Shown here: positions 11,587 to 23,795 of the stretch, piece by piece | Numbering within the stretch: position 1 is the stretch's first letter | Layout of the letters: every line of letters starts with the position of its first letter | Assembly (NCBI GenBank): GCA_001599595.1 | Contig: BCHH01000013.1 | Span: 41,672-105,540, forward strand | Reading direction: 5' to 3' | Source: Beverwykella pulmonaria | Taxonomy: Eukaryota > Ascomycota > Dothideomycetes > Pleosporales > Melanommataceae | DNA length: 63,869 nucleotides | Program-made: the position numbers and the translations under genes | The notes under the pieces: generated by a model | What the model was told of the DNA's origin: nothing | What the model saw: the letters and a program-made list of their open reading frames with translations, nothing else | Databases searched by the model: none

Positions 11587-12226
11587 TTAGAAGATGGTAT
11601 GTAGCTTTTCCAAGAAAACGTTTTTGAAAGTAGGATGATCCAAGCAACCAAAGCTTTGGCCCACAGTGAGCTCGCTGATTATATCCATCGAAAGTGCTTT
11701 CATGCCTTTGTGGATGTTGATAGGTGAAATTTCTACTGATTCGTTTTCGAACCGGTCAACGAGCCTTGAAACCTTCTGCTCTACAAGTTTTGCCAGGTCT
11801 TTGATCTTCCTCGGAGAGAACGCTGCGTTCACCAGTATTGTATGCCGCACGCCGTGTTCGTATAGGTCCAAAAATCCGAGCGAGGTGTTACGAAAGGATA
11901 TACGGTTGTAGAATTTGGGGTCTTTTCGAAACCGTGACCCTATTTTTTGTGATTTCCAGGAAAATCTCTGGGTCGTTGACGTGCAAATCATCCACTCCAC
12001 AGCGCACGACTGGACCGTACTGGTTATGCCATTGCTCAATCTCGAATATAAACTGTCCTCGCTTTCTGAAGTTCCGGTAGAGCTTACTCCACGTTGGGAA
12101 AGCGATGCCTAGTTTGGAACCTGGATATCGACGAAGAGGGTGGAAGTAGAGCCGACGTATGATGCCGACGATATAGAGCAATAGAAAGGAACAAAATAAC
12201 ATCAACAAGGCGTTGGACATCTCCAT
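11587..12226 (-). pseudogene. Truncated, frameshifted cytochrome P450
   Basis: The start is a membrane anchor (MEMSNALLMLFCSFLLLYIVG) followed by the usual P450 hinge and first helices (RRYPGSKLG, EIEQWHNQYGPVVRC, VNDPEIFLEI). The frame then shifts by one at an A6 run (T6 at 11943-11948 on the plus strand). It continues as GSRFRKDPKFYN and as segments up to the C helix and beyond (RHTILVNAAFSPRKI, MKALSMDIISELTVG). It stops after roughly 210 residues, where a complete enzyme has about 500; the I helix, the ExxR motif and the heme-binding Cys loop are absent. It resembles trichodiene-oxygenase-like P450s of secondary metabolism. Its position next to PKS remnants suggests a dismantled biosynthetic cluster. 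Confidence 0.8.
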
Positions 12227-12493
12227 TTTGCAAATGCTTGTCGTGGGGCGGAGAGCGAACAACAATCAAAGCGGTAGAGCGTATATATAGATTGGTTGCC
12301 TCATGACTAAATAGCTGAGGTAGTATAGTTTCTCATATTATATAACGCAACTACCGATAAGAGCATTGGACGTTTGGTCCATCCAGCTGTCGAATGTCTG
12401 CCTTCTTCTTACTTCGGTCACTAAAGCGTCTTAATATTGACTATTATTTACATCTGCATATGTTGATCACTACCCGCATGCAGGTGCACCTGC

Positions 12494-15221
12494 ATGGAAC
12501 ACGGACCCGGCGTTCAGCCTTCGGGCATTAACAGCTATTTCCTCTTCATGATCAAGCTGATAGTAGATTCAGTCGTATTGATTAGCGCGAGCGGGCCATC
12601 GGTGCATTTACCCAAAATCTCTCAAACTGTCTGCACAGCCTTGCAGCTTGGTCTGGTCGACCTCATGAAGTCTTGGGACCTGACCCCGGTAGCGGCCGTT
12701 GGTTATTCTTCAGGTTTGATATCACATAAGTCATATGGCGAGATCAGTATAGCTAATACGGCTGCAGGGGAGATCACAGCTACTTACTCTACTGGTTACT
12801 TGAGCACTGCTGAGGCTATTGTCATAGCCTATTGTAGAGGCGTAACAGTCTCAAAGAATAGCCAAAATGGCCTAATGCTTTCGGTAGGTCTTGGTCTAGA
12901 TGAAGTGAGATCTTACATTGCAGACCTCTGCTCCGAAGTTGAAGTTGCCGCGGTCAACTCTGCGAATAGCGTAACCCTTTCGGGAGGGGCTAATGATGTG
13001 ACTGGTCTCTCCAATCTCCTCCATTCCAAAGGTGTTTTCACGCGGATTCTTTATATGGGCGGTAATGCGTCTCACTCATCTCACATGCTTCTTTTGGGAT
13101 TGGAGCACGAAGTCCTGCTAACCCAGACTCTTGGTGAATTGAAGACCAGTAAGCCTCTTATATCCTCATGCAACCATGTCGAGATCAGCGACGCAACCAC
13201 TCTACTGGTGCCAGAATCTCGAATCAACCGTCCAATTCCGAACAGCCGCTGAGCAGATGCTGGAATCATCCGAGCCTTACGTGGATATCCTTATCGAAAT
13301 AGGACCGCACTCTGCTTTGAAGGCGCCTTCAAGTCAAATATGGACTGCCACGAGTGGAAAGACGTCAATCAGCAGTTTTATTATTCGGCACTGAGAAGGG
13401 GATGCGACGGTATGGAGAGCCTCCTCCAGCTTTATAGGTCACTATTTTGCGCGAATATCCCCGTTGACCTCGGGGCTGTGAATGCGTAAGATTGTGTGGT
13501 AGGGGCAGTTTGTGCAACGTCAGGGTCGAACCTGCACGGGGCTTCCTTCCTGCAACTTTAGTTATGGCCCAGCTTTGTACAGCGAGAGCAGATTCAGCAA
13601 GGAGGCGCGTCTGAGGCGACATATCCGACATGATATCCTTGGCCCAAGGCAACCTAGCTGCTCCATGAGCTCGCCGTCCTGGCGAAATGTGCTGCGGATC
13701 AAAGATATACCTTGGCTGGAGCATCACAAGGTACGTGACTGATACTTAGCTTGCTCATAGACAATGCATAGACTAAAATGCGTTCCAGCTTCTACCCCAT
13801 CCTGTGTTCCCTGCCGCAGGGTACATCTGCATGGCCGTAGAAGCAGCGTTACAGGTGTTTACCGAAAACCATCTAGCCAACGAAATAGGCGGGTATACGC
13901 TCCGCGATATCAGCATACAAGCTACCATGCGAATTCCAGAAGACAATCGAGGCCTAGAAGTCATCTTCAATGCCGTTCCTCATACGGCGTTTACTATAGC
14001 TTCAAAATAAGTTCTGTGACGCAGGCGGATGGCGCATGGACCGAACATTGCTGTGGAGAAATAGTACCTCGTAAGAAAAATGAGGACGGCCTTTGGCCTC
14101 GGTTCCATGAAAGATTGAGCGGCCCTCGCGATCCTCGAATACTGGACTCCAGAAAGTTGTATGATACGTTTACGGATACTGGCCTTGGCTACGGTCCTGC
14201 ATTCCAAGGTGTCTCTGAATTGACATCAGACCCTCAGAGAAATACAGACGTAGCGAAGATCTCCCTTCAAACAGCTAAAGAAATATTCAAAGGCTACGAG
14301 TCGTCTTACTTGCTCCACCCAGCTTCGTTAGATGCTTGCCACCAGCTTGCTATCATCGCAGGATTCCGAGTACATAGTGAGGATGCGCGGCATTCGTACG
14401 TCCCAGTGTTCTTCAAGCAAGTCTCACTCTATATCTCGGATGAGCTAGACAATGCTTTTGGTACCGCTGTCTGCATATTGCGCCGCGAACAGCTTCCAAG
14501 ACTACTTCCCCGGCTATCATCGCAGTCTCGGGTTCCCAGCTACAACCATCGTGTTTAGGTTGATTCACAAAGTCGGCGAACTCGGCCGTAGAGTCGATGT
14601 CCAAAACTCTATGAGCCGCAATGATCTCTACGGGACGAGTGAATCTGAGTTTCTCCAATTGCTGGAAGCTGCCTTCCTTCCCGAGTGCAGAGATGAAGAC
14701 CTCGATACTTCGTCCACTGCGCACATAGTCACTTAGCTGGAGTCCGCGCTGCTGCTCAAGAAACAGCTGGAAAACAAGAATTTGGGAATCAAAACTCAGC
14801 CGCGCTGGCATCGCGATGCGCGCTCGCGCATATCCTTCGTGAAATTGAAAATCTAGCCTCGAGCTCAAACAAACCTGATAATGTGGGCACCCGGCCCACA
14901 ACATCGAGGGCTGACTTTCCAATGCTTGCAGTCAAAGACTTGTTGCGAAAATACAGGGCTAATAAAGCAAGAGACATCATTGTGGCATCGATCGTGGATC
15001 GTGTGGCTGACATATTGTTCACTTCGGCGGACACTATCGAGCCGTCCCTGAGCGTATCTACCCACGGCATAGACAGCTTAGTCGCGGCTGAGTTGAGGAG
15101 CTGGTTCATTACGACATTCAAGTGCCCGATTCTGTTCTTGAAATTACTGGATTCCAAGACTAGTATGTGGGATCTGGCCGACTTAGTTCTGGCCGATTGG
15201 GCTGAGCCTACAAGCATCTAA
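12494..15221 (+). pseudogene. Highly reducing polyketide synthase remnant (AT, DH, KR end, ACP)
   Basis: Collinear pieces of one multidomain PKS survive. Acyltransferase: SQTVCTALQLGLVDLMKSWD, then VGYSSGEI after removal of a ~52-bp intron in the active-site motif (usual GHSSGE, so His is replaced by Tyr), AAVNSANSVTLSGG, and after a frameshift DILIEIGPHSALKAP. Dehydratase: HPVFPAAGYICMAVEAAL with the catalytic-type HxxxxxxG start, later GLGYGPAFQGVSEL and SYLLHPASLDACHQLAI. At about 14450 the frame passes into the end of a ketoreductase domain (YCAANSFQDYFPGYHRSLGF, ESEFLQLLEAAFLP). An in-frame stop follows, and finally an acyl carrier with the phosphopantetheine site THGIDSLVAAELRSW. The ketosynthase, any methyltransferase, the enoylreductase and most of KR are missing. 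Several frame changes and stops show that it is not functional. Confidence 0.85.
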
Positions 15222-16137
15222 CAGGAACCATGAACTAAAGAGGAATTCACGTCCCGTAGAGGGAAAAGTGGCCGAAGTCTTGTTAATAGTTTGCGGATGC
15301 ATGCGTTGCCAGGCTCCCACGCTTCAAGTCACCGACTTAGGTCTAAAATTCTTCACATTTTCCAATGGTCTAGTCGGATTCCAAGCTCACAACTTGCTCG
15401 TTTGTCGCCTTACTCGAACCTTCGAGGTCGTGGACTGGATGGATGATGCTGCCGGAGCTGTTTGCATCTGGTCGAATTCTCGAACAAGGTTGGTCAACCG
15501 CGAGATACGTAGTCCGGGCGTTTCATACACATCGATACCCATTGGATAGGGCTCTTCCATGACGGTAGTTGAGTATCTGTTGATGAAGGGAATAATAGTC
15601 TTGATCGTGCATTTGCGTGGCCCAGCGAGAGGCTCACGGCCGCCGTCTAAACTGCACCATGATCGGGTTATTTGGCAATTTTTCGTTTGCTGCAGAAAAC
15701 GGAGTGCGGACGACATTGAGAAATGCTTCGTGGGGATATTTTAAATTTCCTGACTAGTGTGGGATTAGCACTATATATACGACTGTGTTGTTCTGGTATT
15801 GTACGTACACACTATAATTTGAGACGACGAGGTGTCGTATTTTCCCGCACATTTCACATACCGTAGGAACAGAAAGTCGATTTCAGCTAAGAGTCCAAAA
15901 GACCATATTAGCCCTACGTTGTCCTGCTGTGTATGCCAGCGTAGGCCATGCTTTCACAGGGATATGTCCTATGAGAAGTGGTAAGTTGCAGTGTTGTTCA
16001 TACCTAGGAAGCTCGTCTTGAAATTCCCGTGACCCGCGTTCTTTCACAAAGTGTAGTCCTATAATAGCAATAGCCGACCGGAAGGTGTAGCGCCCAATCT
16101 TGTTTTAGCGTTGGCTTTGCTGAAAATCAGAGACCAT
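15222..16137. other. Intergenic, no supported gene
   Basis: Downstream flank of both the PKS relic and the monooxygenase. A 109-codon minus frame at 15387-15716 could be a decayed exon but matches nothing I recognise. Confidence 0.4.
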
Positions 16138-18210
16138 CTACCTGCCCGTCTCTTTCCTTCTTGCATCCTTGAGTTTGAGATATTCTCCTACGATTCCTAC
16201 ATAATCCTTTGGCCAGTAAGGTGTGAAGCGCTCGTCCCACCAACTGCCTTTCCTCCTATTCTCAACGCCAACGTCTTGAAGCATCATATCTACGTATGGG
16301 ATACAATCAAACCATAGTTCTGGAAACCTAGATCCGAAGCCCCTGCTGTACCTCCACTTTCCGAATTGAGTGTGCAGTACAGTTTCGTACAGTATTCGAC
16401 TTGTTGGGCCGTTTGTCTCTGTGGTTGAAAGGTCGGTGGGAATTTTCTCCGGGTCGCTTGGGAAGAGGCCAGGGATTTGGTTGTCCAGGAAAGCGGTAAT
16501 CCACAATGCTTGAGCCTGCGCTATGATGGTAGTCGCAGGACTTCTGTACGCACCTGCGAAAGCGAGTGTGCGACTTTGAATGAACGCTGGGGGGACCATG
16601 AAGCGGTACATACGGTATGGCTCATTCACAATACCAGTCGCATCGTCTAAGAGGGGCTTGTATGGCCTTGGATCTGGCTGGTGTACTAATTTCGGACACT
16701 TTTTTAATATTTCGGCATCGGCTCTTGGAATGTGCTTCCAAACAGACGGAGAAGTGGAGCCAGGAAGGCCCAATTCTCTGTCGGTCACAAATTTGATTGG
16801 TGGCGTGTCTTTCCATCCAGTTCCGCAAATCAGAACGTCCACGAACAGCTCCACACCGTTCGAAAGGTGAACGGTATGATCTGACAGCTGCGTGATGTCT
16901 TCAATGTGAACCGTTATGGTACCGTTTCGAACGAACTCGAAGAAATCTAGTCCATAATTTAATAGTCCGCGATTCGTGCCGATGAAGAAGGCGTCATCCC
17001 ATGGCTTGAGCTTGGCAGTTTCTGTGTGAGAGTCGTAGGCGTTGGATTCCAGTGTCGCATGGGCCACTTTGGCGAAGAAACTGTCCACAATCTTCCTCCC
17101 TAGCCAGGATTGATGAAAAAATCTTCGCATGGTAACAAAACCGTCAGCATCTCCCCAAATGCATGGACTCAGCCATGTGACCAGTCGAGTCTGGAGCAGA
17201 AGCTCAGGAATGACTTTTAAAGGTGTAAGTCGATTCGGCATCATCCACACAGGTCCATGCCCGGACTTCCTGATAATCCAGTCGACCTTAACCCCGGCGG
17301 AAGCGTATGCGCATGCAACATCCCAAGAGGACTTGGCACCACCGAGAAGTGCCACCTTTTTGAACCGCCCAAGTCCATGTTCCGCTCTTGCAAATTCACT
17401 CGTGTGATAGACAGGCGCCCCAAATTCTTCCTTTCCCTCCAGTCTTGGCAAGAAAGGCTCAGATGTCAAGCCAGTCGCCAAAATCAACCTCCGTGCTCTG
17501 ATCCTCTTCGAAGTCTTAACCCCAAACACTTCGTATACAACAACTAGTGTCCAGCCTGCATTTCCGCCGTCGATCGCCGATTCGATGTTGCAGTTGAAGT
17601 GTATGTATTTCATTAAGTTAAAGTTTTGGGCATAGCTATGGAGATATGCGTGGACATGTTCCCCAGGGATGTGATCGGTTTCTGGGTTGTATCCCTCTGT
17701 GCTCATCGGATAGTCGCTATACTACCAGCATTGTCAGGACAGTATTGAGATGCTGAACGAGAACGGAATACCTCAAAACTGGTGGGGATTAGCTTTTAGC
17801 ACGTTATCATCAATGATGGTCTGAACAAACGTCTTGAAATGATTATTCGTATATAGTCCAGGATACAAATTTTCCTTTGCCCAGACGCCACCAATTGACG
17901 ACGCTTTGTCGAGAACCAACGTAGAAGCTGTAGGATTGACATCTCGGTATGTCTTTAGCATGGTCATGCCATGGATTCCTGATCAGATATCAATATAAAC
18001 ACATCAAGGTCGTTGTTAAGCACAATTTAAGCAGAGGGCGAGAGGATCAAATTCGTCCTGCTAAACCCTACTGTATCTGCTGGCACGCAATTTTCAATGT
18101 CCTAAAGACCCTTCTTGACGCTCCCTTATTGTTGTCTTCGGACATAAAAACATGCAGTACTACTCACCAGCACCGATGATGACCAGATCGAAAATCTCCA
18201 TTTCAGCCAT
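16138..18210 (-). CDS. FAD-dependent monooxygenase (FMO / Baeyer-Villiger type)
   Basis: Exons 18168-18210, 17831-17978, 17772-17778 and 16138-17721 join to 593 codons plus stop. The FAD-binding GxGxxG motif spans the first junction (VIIGAGIHGMTML, residues 10-22). Next come SSIGGVWAKENLYPGLYTNN, typical of class B flavoprotein monooxygenases, and a second Rossmann motif for NADPH (KVALLGGAKSSWDVACAYA). Later are the ILATGLTSEPFLP and LICGTGWKD strands seen in this family. The 593-residue length fits. The third exon is only 7 nt (TTTTGAG) and is needed to read KTFEYSDYPM. It lies beside a degenerate P450 and PKS, so it was probably a tailoring enzyme of the same secondary-metabolite cluster; whether it still has a substrate is unknown. 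Confidence 0.85.
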
Positions 18211-19855
18211 CCTGTTGAACACTTCTCGGCAAGTGTCCAACACTGCGTAAACGATGAGGAAGGGCCACAAAAGCGAAAAGCGAAAATTAAGTCGGTGGAC
18301 GTTAACTGACTGGGCGTCCTACCGCTCTCTATAAGAACGGGAAGGAATGAGCCCGCCGGGTTGCAACGAATCGGAGATTAATTCCAGATACTGATGGCAC
18401 ACACAGTAACATAAAAGTCAAGTTCATGTTCTGGAATGTAGCCCATTCGAGCTTCTTCATTGGGCATTATGCCAGTTTCAGCCGAAGAAGGTGGCAAATG
18501 GCTGAGATATCTAAGCGAACGCCGAGTTAGCATAGGGTCGAGACTTGCGAAGGCGCATTTACAGCACACCCTTATTTTATGCGGCTGCTCTCGAAGTCGC
18601 TCTGTCAGGGCCATCTAGTTTGCAGCTGACTCTATTGCCCCACTATGACGGCAGTGCTCTGTGTTAGCTCAAGGTGGCGGGCCGTCTGTGGTCAGCTCGA
18701 AGCGTCTCCAAGAAAGTTTGTTCTGTTCGCCCGAGGAGAACCTGCAAGGCGGCCAAGCAAATTCAGGCCACTGGCAATGAGACTGGCTGGGTCTTACGAA
18801 GCCTACGGTACGTGCCAGCAGGTCATTTGCGAGTTTCGATATCTTCTTATAGGTCCCTGTTATTCTGATTGAACGTGTCAGCATTTAGTTGTCCCAAGTA
18901 TGCTTGGGTAATGAAATAACTGGATGGACGATAGCAGGTGGAGAGTTCCGCGAAATAGTAGCCCCTATTATAGCTACCTCTTTCATGTCCTCTCCGCCAC
19001 GAATCCATCCGTAGCTTCCGGGACAATAGATAGGCCCTAGTGACGCCCACAGAAGATCCAAGATTATCGTAGAGAAAAATGGGATGACGCTTACTGCGTT
19101 GAAGATGGTGGGACAGAGTCGCTTGTGATTGATATTTCAACACGCATGGGTGTAGCCAATGTGCAGATCAAAGGTGATTCTGATGGAGGTCAGCAGAGTG
19201 ATGATGGAGGAAGCTTGGCCGGGATGAGAGGGGATGAGAGGGGATGGAATCATGGGGTGGGACCATAGAGAGGACAAACCTTATAGTAGTGGTCGGATAT
19301 GACTCTCTTGCCCCGCTTTAATACCCGAATGGGTTAGATGGGATTGGATATGGTGGACAGAGTTTGACGGCCATTTGTTTTCTGCTACCGGTATGACATT
19401 TCATGTCGCCCTACGCCCCGTCTCGCTGGTGACCGGATTCAATGAAAGGCATCCCGAACTTGAGATCTCGCGACAAGCTCTCTCATCGCTCCGTCTGCCG
19501 AAAGCCCTTGAACACAGACAAAGCATTCCTAAAGCCTCGGAGACATTATCAAGACACAATGTCGGAACACAATGTCAGAACACAATATCGACACACATTG
19601 TTCAGACACAAGGGCCCTTCGTTTCTCTTATCACACCAAGAATTGTGAACCTGTGCTCATGTTCTACACAATGTGGGCCGCTCAAATATATATATTCAAA
19701 ACCCAGGCCGTATTCTGGAATGGCAGTAACGAACATTCTCTCTGGGAAATACTTGAAGCGATTTCTTCTCAGTAAAAATCTCAACTGGTCATCACCGGAG
19801 ACAAGCATTTCCATTTCACAAATTCCGAAAAAAGATCACTATCCTCACCAGCACT
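18211..19855. other. Intergenic with short tandem repeats
   Basis: No supported gene in about 1.6 kb. A 10-bp unit (gggatgagag) occurs three times at 19221-19250. A looser array of acacaatgtc-like units lies at about 19550-19612. This is the promoter side of the monooxygenase and of the first RING gene. Confidence 0.5.
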
Positions 19856-20785
19856 ATGGCCGAGACGGGACAACCGTTGTGGCAGAGTCTATTTGAACTT
19901 GGGGATAAACTTCGTGCACGTGGCGAAGACTTAACCTCGTACCGGCGCTTGCTAGCTCAGCCTGGCCTTCCTTGGTTGAATGCCCAAGATCTGAATGTTG
20001 CTCTCCTACTTTATCAAGCTGAGAAAGAGGCTGAACACTGGACTGAACGGCGCGAGCAAGCTCTCCCCCACCAGTCGAACGATACACAGATCCGGTCCTT
20101 CATCAATACAACGTTCCAACAGCGAGTAGCTACCCTGCGGATCCAGGACAGCATTATCGGAGATCAAGAAGCTTTCCAACGCGAGGCAAAGTCTTCTGGA
20201 CTTGCTCGAGAACTCCATGAAGTGATCGACGAGTACGAAGCCATCGCCGCGGCTCTGAGTGAAGAACAGGACGAACTGCAACCGGGGTGGCAGGCCATCC
20301 ACGCAGAGTTCCTCCAGAAGATGGAGAACGGTGATCTTGTTCAGGACCCACTGGCAGAACACGGATACATTGACCGTAACGATATTGTAGGTGTAGGCCC
20401 AGCCACCCGCGTTGCAAACATCTCCAGGCCCATTGAGTCTTTGGTTGAGATCGAAGATCAGCGATGCCCTATCTGTCTCGAGCGCTACGCCACGACGCAC
20501 CAGGCCGTTCGCCTCTCATGCAGCCATGTAGTCGATGCACAGTGCTTACACAACTGGGTCAACTCTCTTGCTCAGCGATGCAACGCTTGTCCGCTCTGCC
20601 GCACTGAGCTGTTCCCGAGGTGTCGCCGGGAAGCGTCGGACTTTCTGCGGCGATACACCCAACTCAAATTTCGCATGCAGTCGTTGAAGGATAAGGTCAA
20701 TGAGTTACGGTTAGATTCCAAAGAGCTCGCAGAGCTAATGAGAGAAATCCAACCAGATAGAGTTGCTTCGTCGCTTGGTCGCTAG
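19856..20785 (+). CDS. RING-finger protein A
   Basis: An intronless 309-residue protein. The first 200 residues are helical and charged with no known domain. A RING finger lies at about residues 203-250: CPICLERY, then LSCSHVVDAQCLHNWV and CNACPLCRTELF, giving the Cys/His ligands of a zinc-binding cross-brace. The C-terminal 60 residues look like a coiled coil (QLKFRMQSLKDKVNELRLDSK). RING proteins of this kind usually act as E3 ubiquitin ligases; the substrate is unknown. It is the first of three RING-type genes in 5.4 kb; the other two are on the opposite strand and share only the general layout of a long helical N-terminus with a late RING. Confidence 0.8.
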   Translation: MAETGQPLWQSLFELGDKLRARGEDLTSYRRLLAQPGLPWLNAQDLNVALLLYQAEKEAEHWTERREQALPHQSNDTQIRSFINTTFQQRVATLRIQDSIIGDQEAFQREAKSSGLARELHEVIDEYEAIAAALSEEQDELQPGWQAIHAEFLQKMENGDLVQDPLAEHGYIDRNDIVGVGPATRVANISRPIESLVEIEDQRCPICLERYATTHQAVRLSCSHVVDAQCLHNWVNSLAQRCNACPLCRTELFPRCRREASDFLRRYTQLKFRMQSLKDKVNELRLDSKELAELMREIQPDRVASSLGR

Positions 20786-21832
20786 TCGGCTTCCTAGAGA
20801 AATAGGCTGCCATCCAGTGTTGGCTCACTGTTGGCATAAGGTAAGTTTGGGAAGTCTTTCTTCCTTCTGTTCGATTTGTTGTCGTTCTGTTAACAGAAAT
20901 TTTCAATATTCGCCAAGTTCTGCTCATGATTGCAATCCAATCTTTCTTAGTATATACCTCTCACTTAAAGCCACTAGCATAGCATGCTTCCCAGATACTA
21001 GGCTATCGCAATTCACATTCTTACTCCACCTTCTAAACTCTAACACACGTCACTTGCCCTCTCATCGTCCAAAGAAAACCATCTCCACCTCTTCCTGTAG
21101 CCCGCAAGTCTTATGCGCTCTAATAGCAAAGTCCTTCCTAGCATTGCCCACTAGTAGTAACCGACATACAGGAACCGAGTTATGTATACGATAAGCTAGA
21201 AGAAATTATACATTTCGTCCATTTCGTCATTTATTTGGTAAAGTAAGAGTAGAAAGTAGATATTATGAGAACGTAGAAGTTTCCTCACTCTAGCTGATGG
21301 ACCATATTTTGGCGAATTCAGTCACACATGCTTAGCCATGAAACTTGGCATCGTTCATGCACGTCCAATGACCATAATCAATTTCTGGACAGTGGGCAGG
21401 CGAGGATGTTACCGCACTGATGAGAGCATGCAATAGTTTGCAAAAGCATGAGCATTTCTACAAACAGTGTATCGAACCAGCCAGTTTAGGGGAATCTTGG
21501 ATGCGTGCTGTTCTTCCCCCATCAGTGGTGAATCTCACATAGTCTAATGCGGGAAAATGGCAAGATAAAGACTTTTAAGGGCAACGCTGTATGGGTAAAC
21601 AGAAGAATTGAAAAACTTAGTCGCACGTAGTACAGCTGAGCCACGTGATTGAGATCCATCACATAGCAGACCATCGCCTTTGAAAAGACCGGACTTATAC
21701 CACTCCTCGATGCACTCCAGAAATTCCCCAAAACGCCAGTCTTTCCCTAGCCAAAGATTCATGAACGCCCTACCCAAAGAAGAAAAGAACTCCATTACAC
21801 GCCCTCGCATTCCAACTAAACATCCACATAAC
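20786..21832. other. Intergenic, no gene seen
   Basis: Convergent 3' flanks of RING genes A and B, about 1 kb, with only short unsupported frames. Confidence 0.5.
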
Positions 21833-23281
21833 CTACCTTTTCACCCCCTCCTCCACCCACTTCCCCCTCGCCCTCTTCCAACTCCACTCTTGAATCCCCC
21901 AAACTCCCTTATCTTTCTGCACCTCCTTCAGCCTTCCTCCCAACACCTTCTCGATCTGCTTCACCCTATCCCGGTCCAAGTCCCCTTCTTTCACCCTCCC
22001 GATCTCCAATCCAAGTTCTACAACCGCAATCTCCTCACTCATGCATCTCTTCACACCCACCGCACAATCCTCGATTTCCATGTCTGTCGTCTTCCTCACC
22101 TCCTTGACGAATTTGCTATACTCGATACGTCCCATCATCTCCTTTCCCAACCCCGGGACATCCTTTCTCCCTTCAATCTGCGTCCGACAACACGGGCACG
22201 TCTTATGCGGGTACTTTGCTAGATTATCATTTGGCGTATTCATCCAGCGCTCCAGACACGCCTTCCCAAATACATGGCCACAATATTTGATACGGACAGG
22301 ATAGTCAGCGAGGAGTTCCTCGGCGGTGAAGGTAGTGAAGTCAATATATGATTTCTGGCAGATAGGACACGCCTTTTCTTCTTCATCGGCGGCGAGCACA
22401 ACATCAGGGTATAAAAGGATGGCGCAGGCGAAAGCATCTACCTTTGATGTGGCCGCTTTGTTTGCCATGTTGTGACGAGCAGTGATGATATCTGGTGTTG
22501 CGTGAGAAGAATGTGGGCGGGATGTGAGGAACTTGGCTTGCTGAGCGCACTCTAGCTCCTTTGGAAACCTGTCTGCAAAGTTTCCTTGAAGGCAGACGGC
22601 AAATGCAACGCGCAAGCGCTGGTTCGCATCTCCAATGTCGTCCTTGGTCAACACATAGTACAGTTGCTGCAGGTCCGTCCACGTGCGGACGTCCGATTCC
22701 AAGGTTGAGCGGAAGAGGCGGACGAAATGCGCGCGGTCGAGCTGAGCTTGGTACATGACAATTTGCAATAGCCATTTGCGCGCTTTCTGTGCTGCAGACA
22801 GTAGTTCCTCTGGCGGTGGTATTTGACCAAGGCGAAGTCGCAGAAAGTCGGTTGTTTTAGCCGCAAGCCAGCTATGGGAATTGATTTCTTCGATCGTAGA
22901 GATGAGTGGCTGGTCGGCGTCTCGATTTTTACGGACGAGGTCACGTATACTGGCTAGGTTACGCAAATGGAGGCGTATACTTTGGTAGACTAAATTAGAC
23001 AAGTGTCAGTATTATTTATTGTAATAAAATTGTACAACTTAAGGCGCGTTGCTCTTGAGAATGGGCACCCTCATGCTGGTGCGAAAATTGATACCACCTC
23101 TTGGCCAGCTCACAGGAAGAGAGGAAGAAGTACCTGTTGCAGATGCGGGAGCATCTTGTGCGAACGGAAAGATGTCTGCCTGATTGTAGGAGTCCGACAT
23201 TTTGAGATCTTGGACAGGAGGAGATACTCTGGGCTGAAGAGATGTGGGAGTGGAAGTTAGAGGTGGGAGTGAAGGAGACAA
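21833..23281 (-). CDS. RING-finger protein B
   Basis: The large exon (21833-22989) begins at an acceptor with a good branch point (tactgac). It encodes a helical region followed by a RING at about residue 270: CPICQKSY, a 24-residue loop, KYCGHVFGKACLERWM and CPCCRTQIEG. A charged coiled-coil-like tail rich in Lys and Glu follows. The upstream exon 23095-23281 (starting MSPSLPPLTSTPTS, or MSDSYNQADIFPF at 23200) joins in frame if the donor at 23094 is used, giving 447 residues. That donor (GTATCA) is my choice among several, so the first exon is less sure than the rest. Likely an E3 ubiquitin ligase by family analogy; unknown target. Confidence 0.75.
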
Positions 23282-23795
23282 AGGTAGATGAATTGTGAAT
23301 GCGGCCTCCCGCTAACGTTTGCCCCACTCCAGCCAGCTGTCACTAGACCTCACTTCACCAGCACATCCGAGTCGGTGACAACAACTTATACCGAATCGCA
23401 AAAGCATGTCTTCATTGCTATCTTGAACGCATTTTAGTTACAGCGTAATCCTTGCATATAGGAAGAGAGCTAGCAAAGACCCAGAATATATAATGGTGTC
23501 GAAGAGCCGAGGCTCACAATCCTCCTGTACGCATACAAGTATCGAACAGATGTCCAATAACGCATTTTCGGTGATACTTGAATTAGATAGACGAGGAGCA
23601 AACTAGACCTAGCCGCGAAATGTTGCTCCATTCTTTTCCATAATTACTAAAATCCTGCACACCTTCCATCAAAGTGAAAAAACACAGCAAGGCGCGGCGA
23701 TGAACGCGTAAGCTAATGCGCTTTCCGCTCGCCGTATTCTGAAGAGCAGTGGGCCAGGGCGACGAACTGAGAGTGAGTGTAGTGTTGGATTACTT
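23282..23795. other. Intergenic, no gene seen
   Basis: About 500 bp between RING genes B and C; nothing recognised. Confidence 0.5.
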
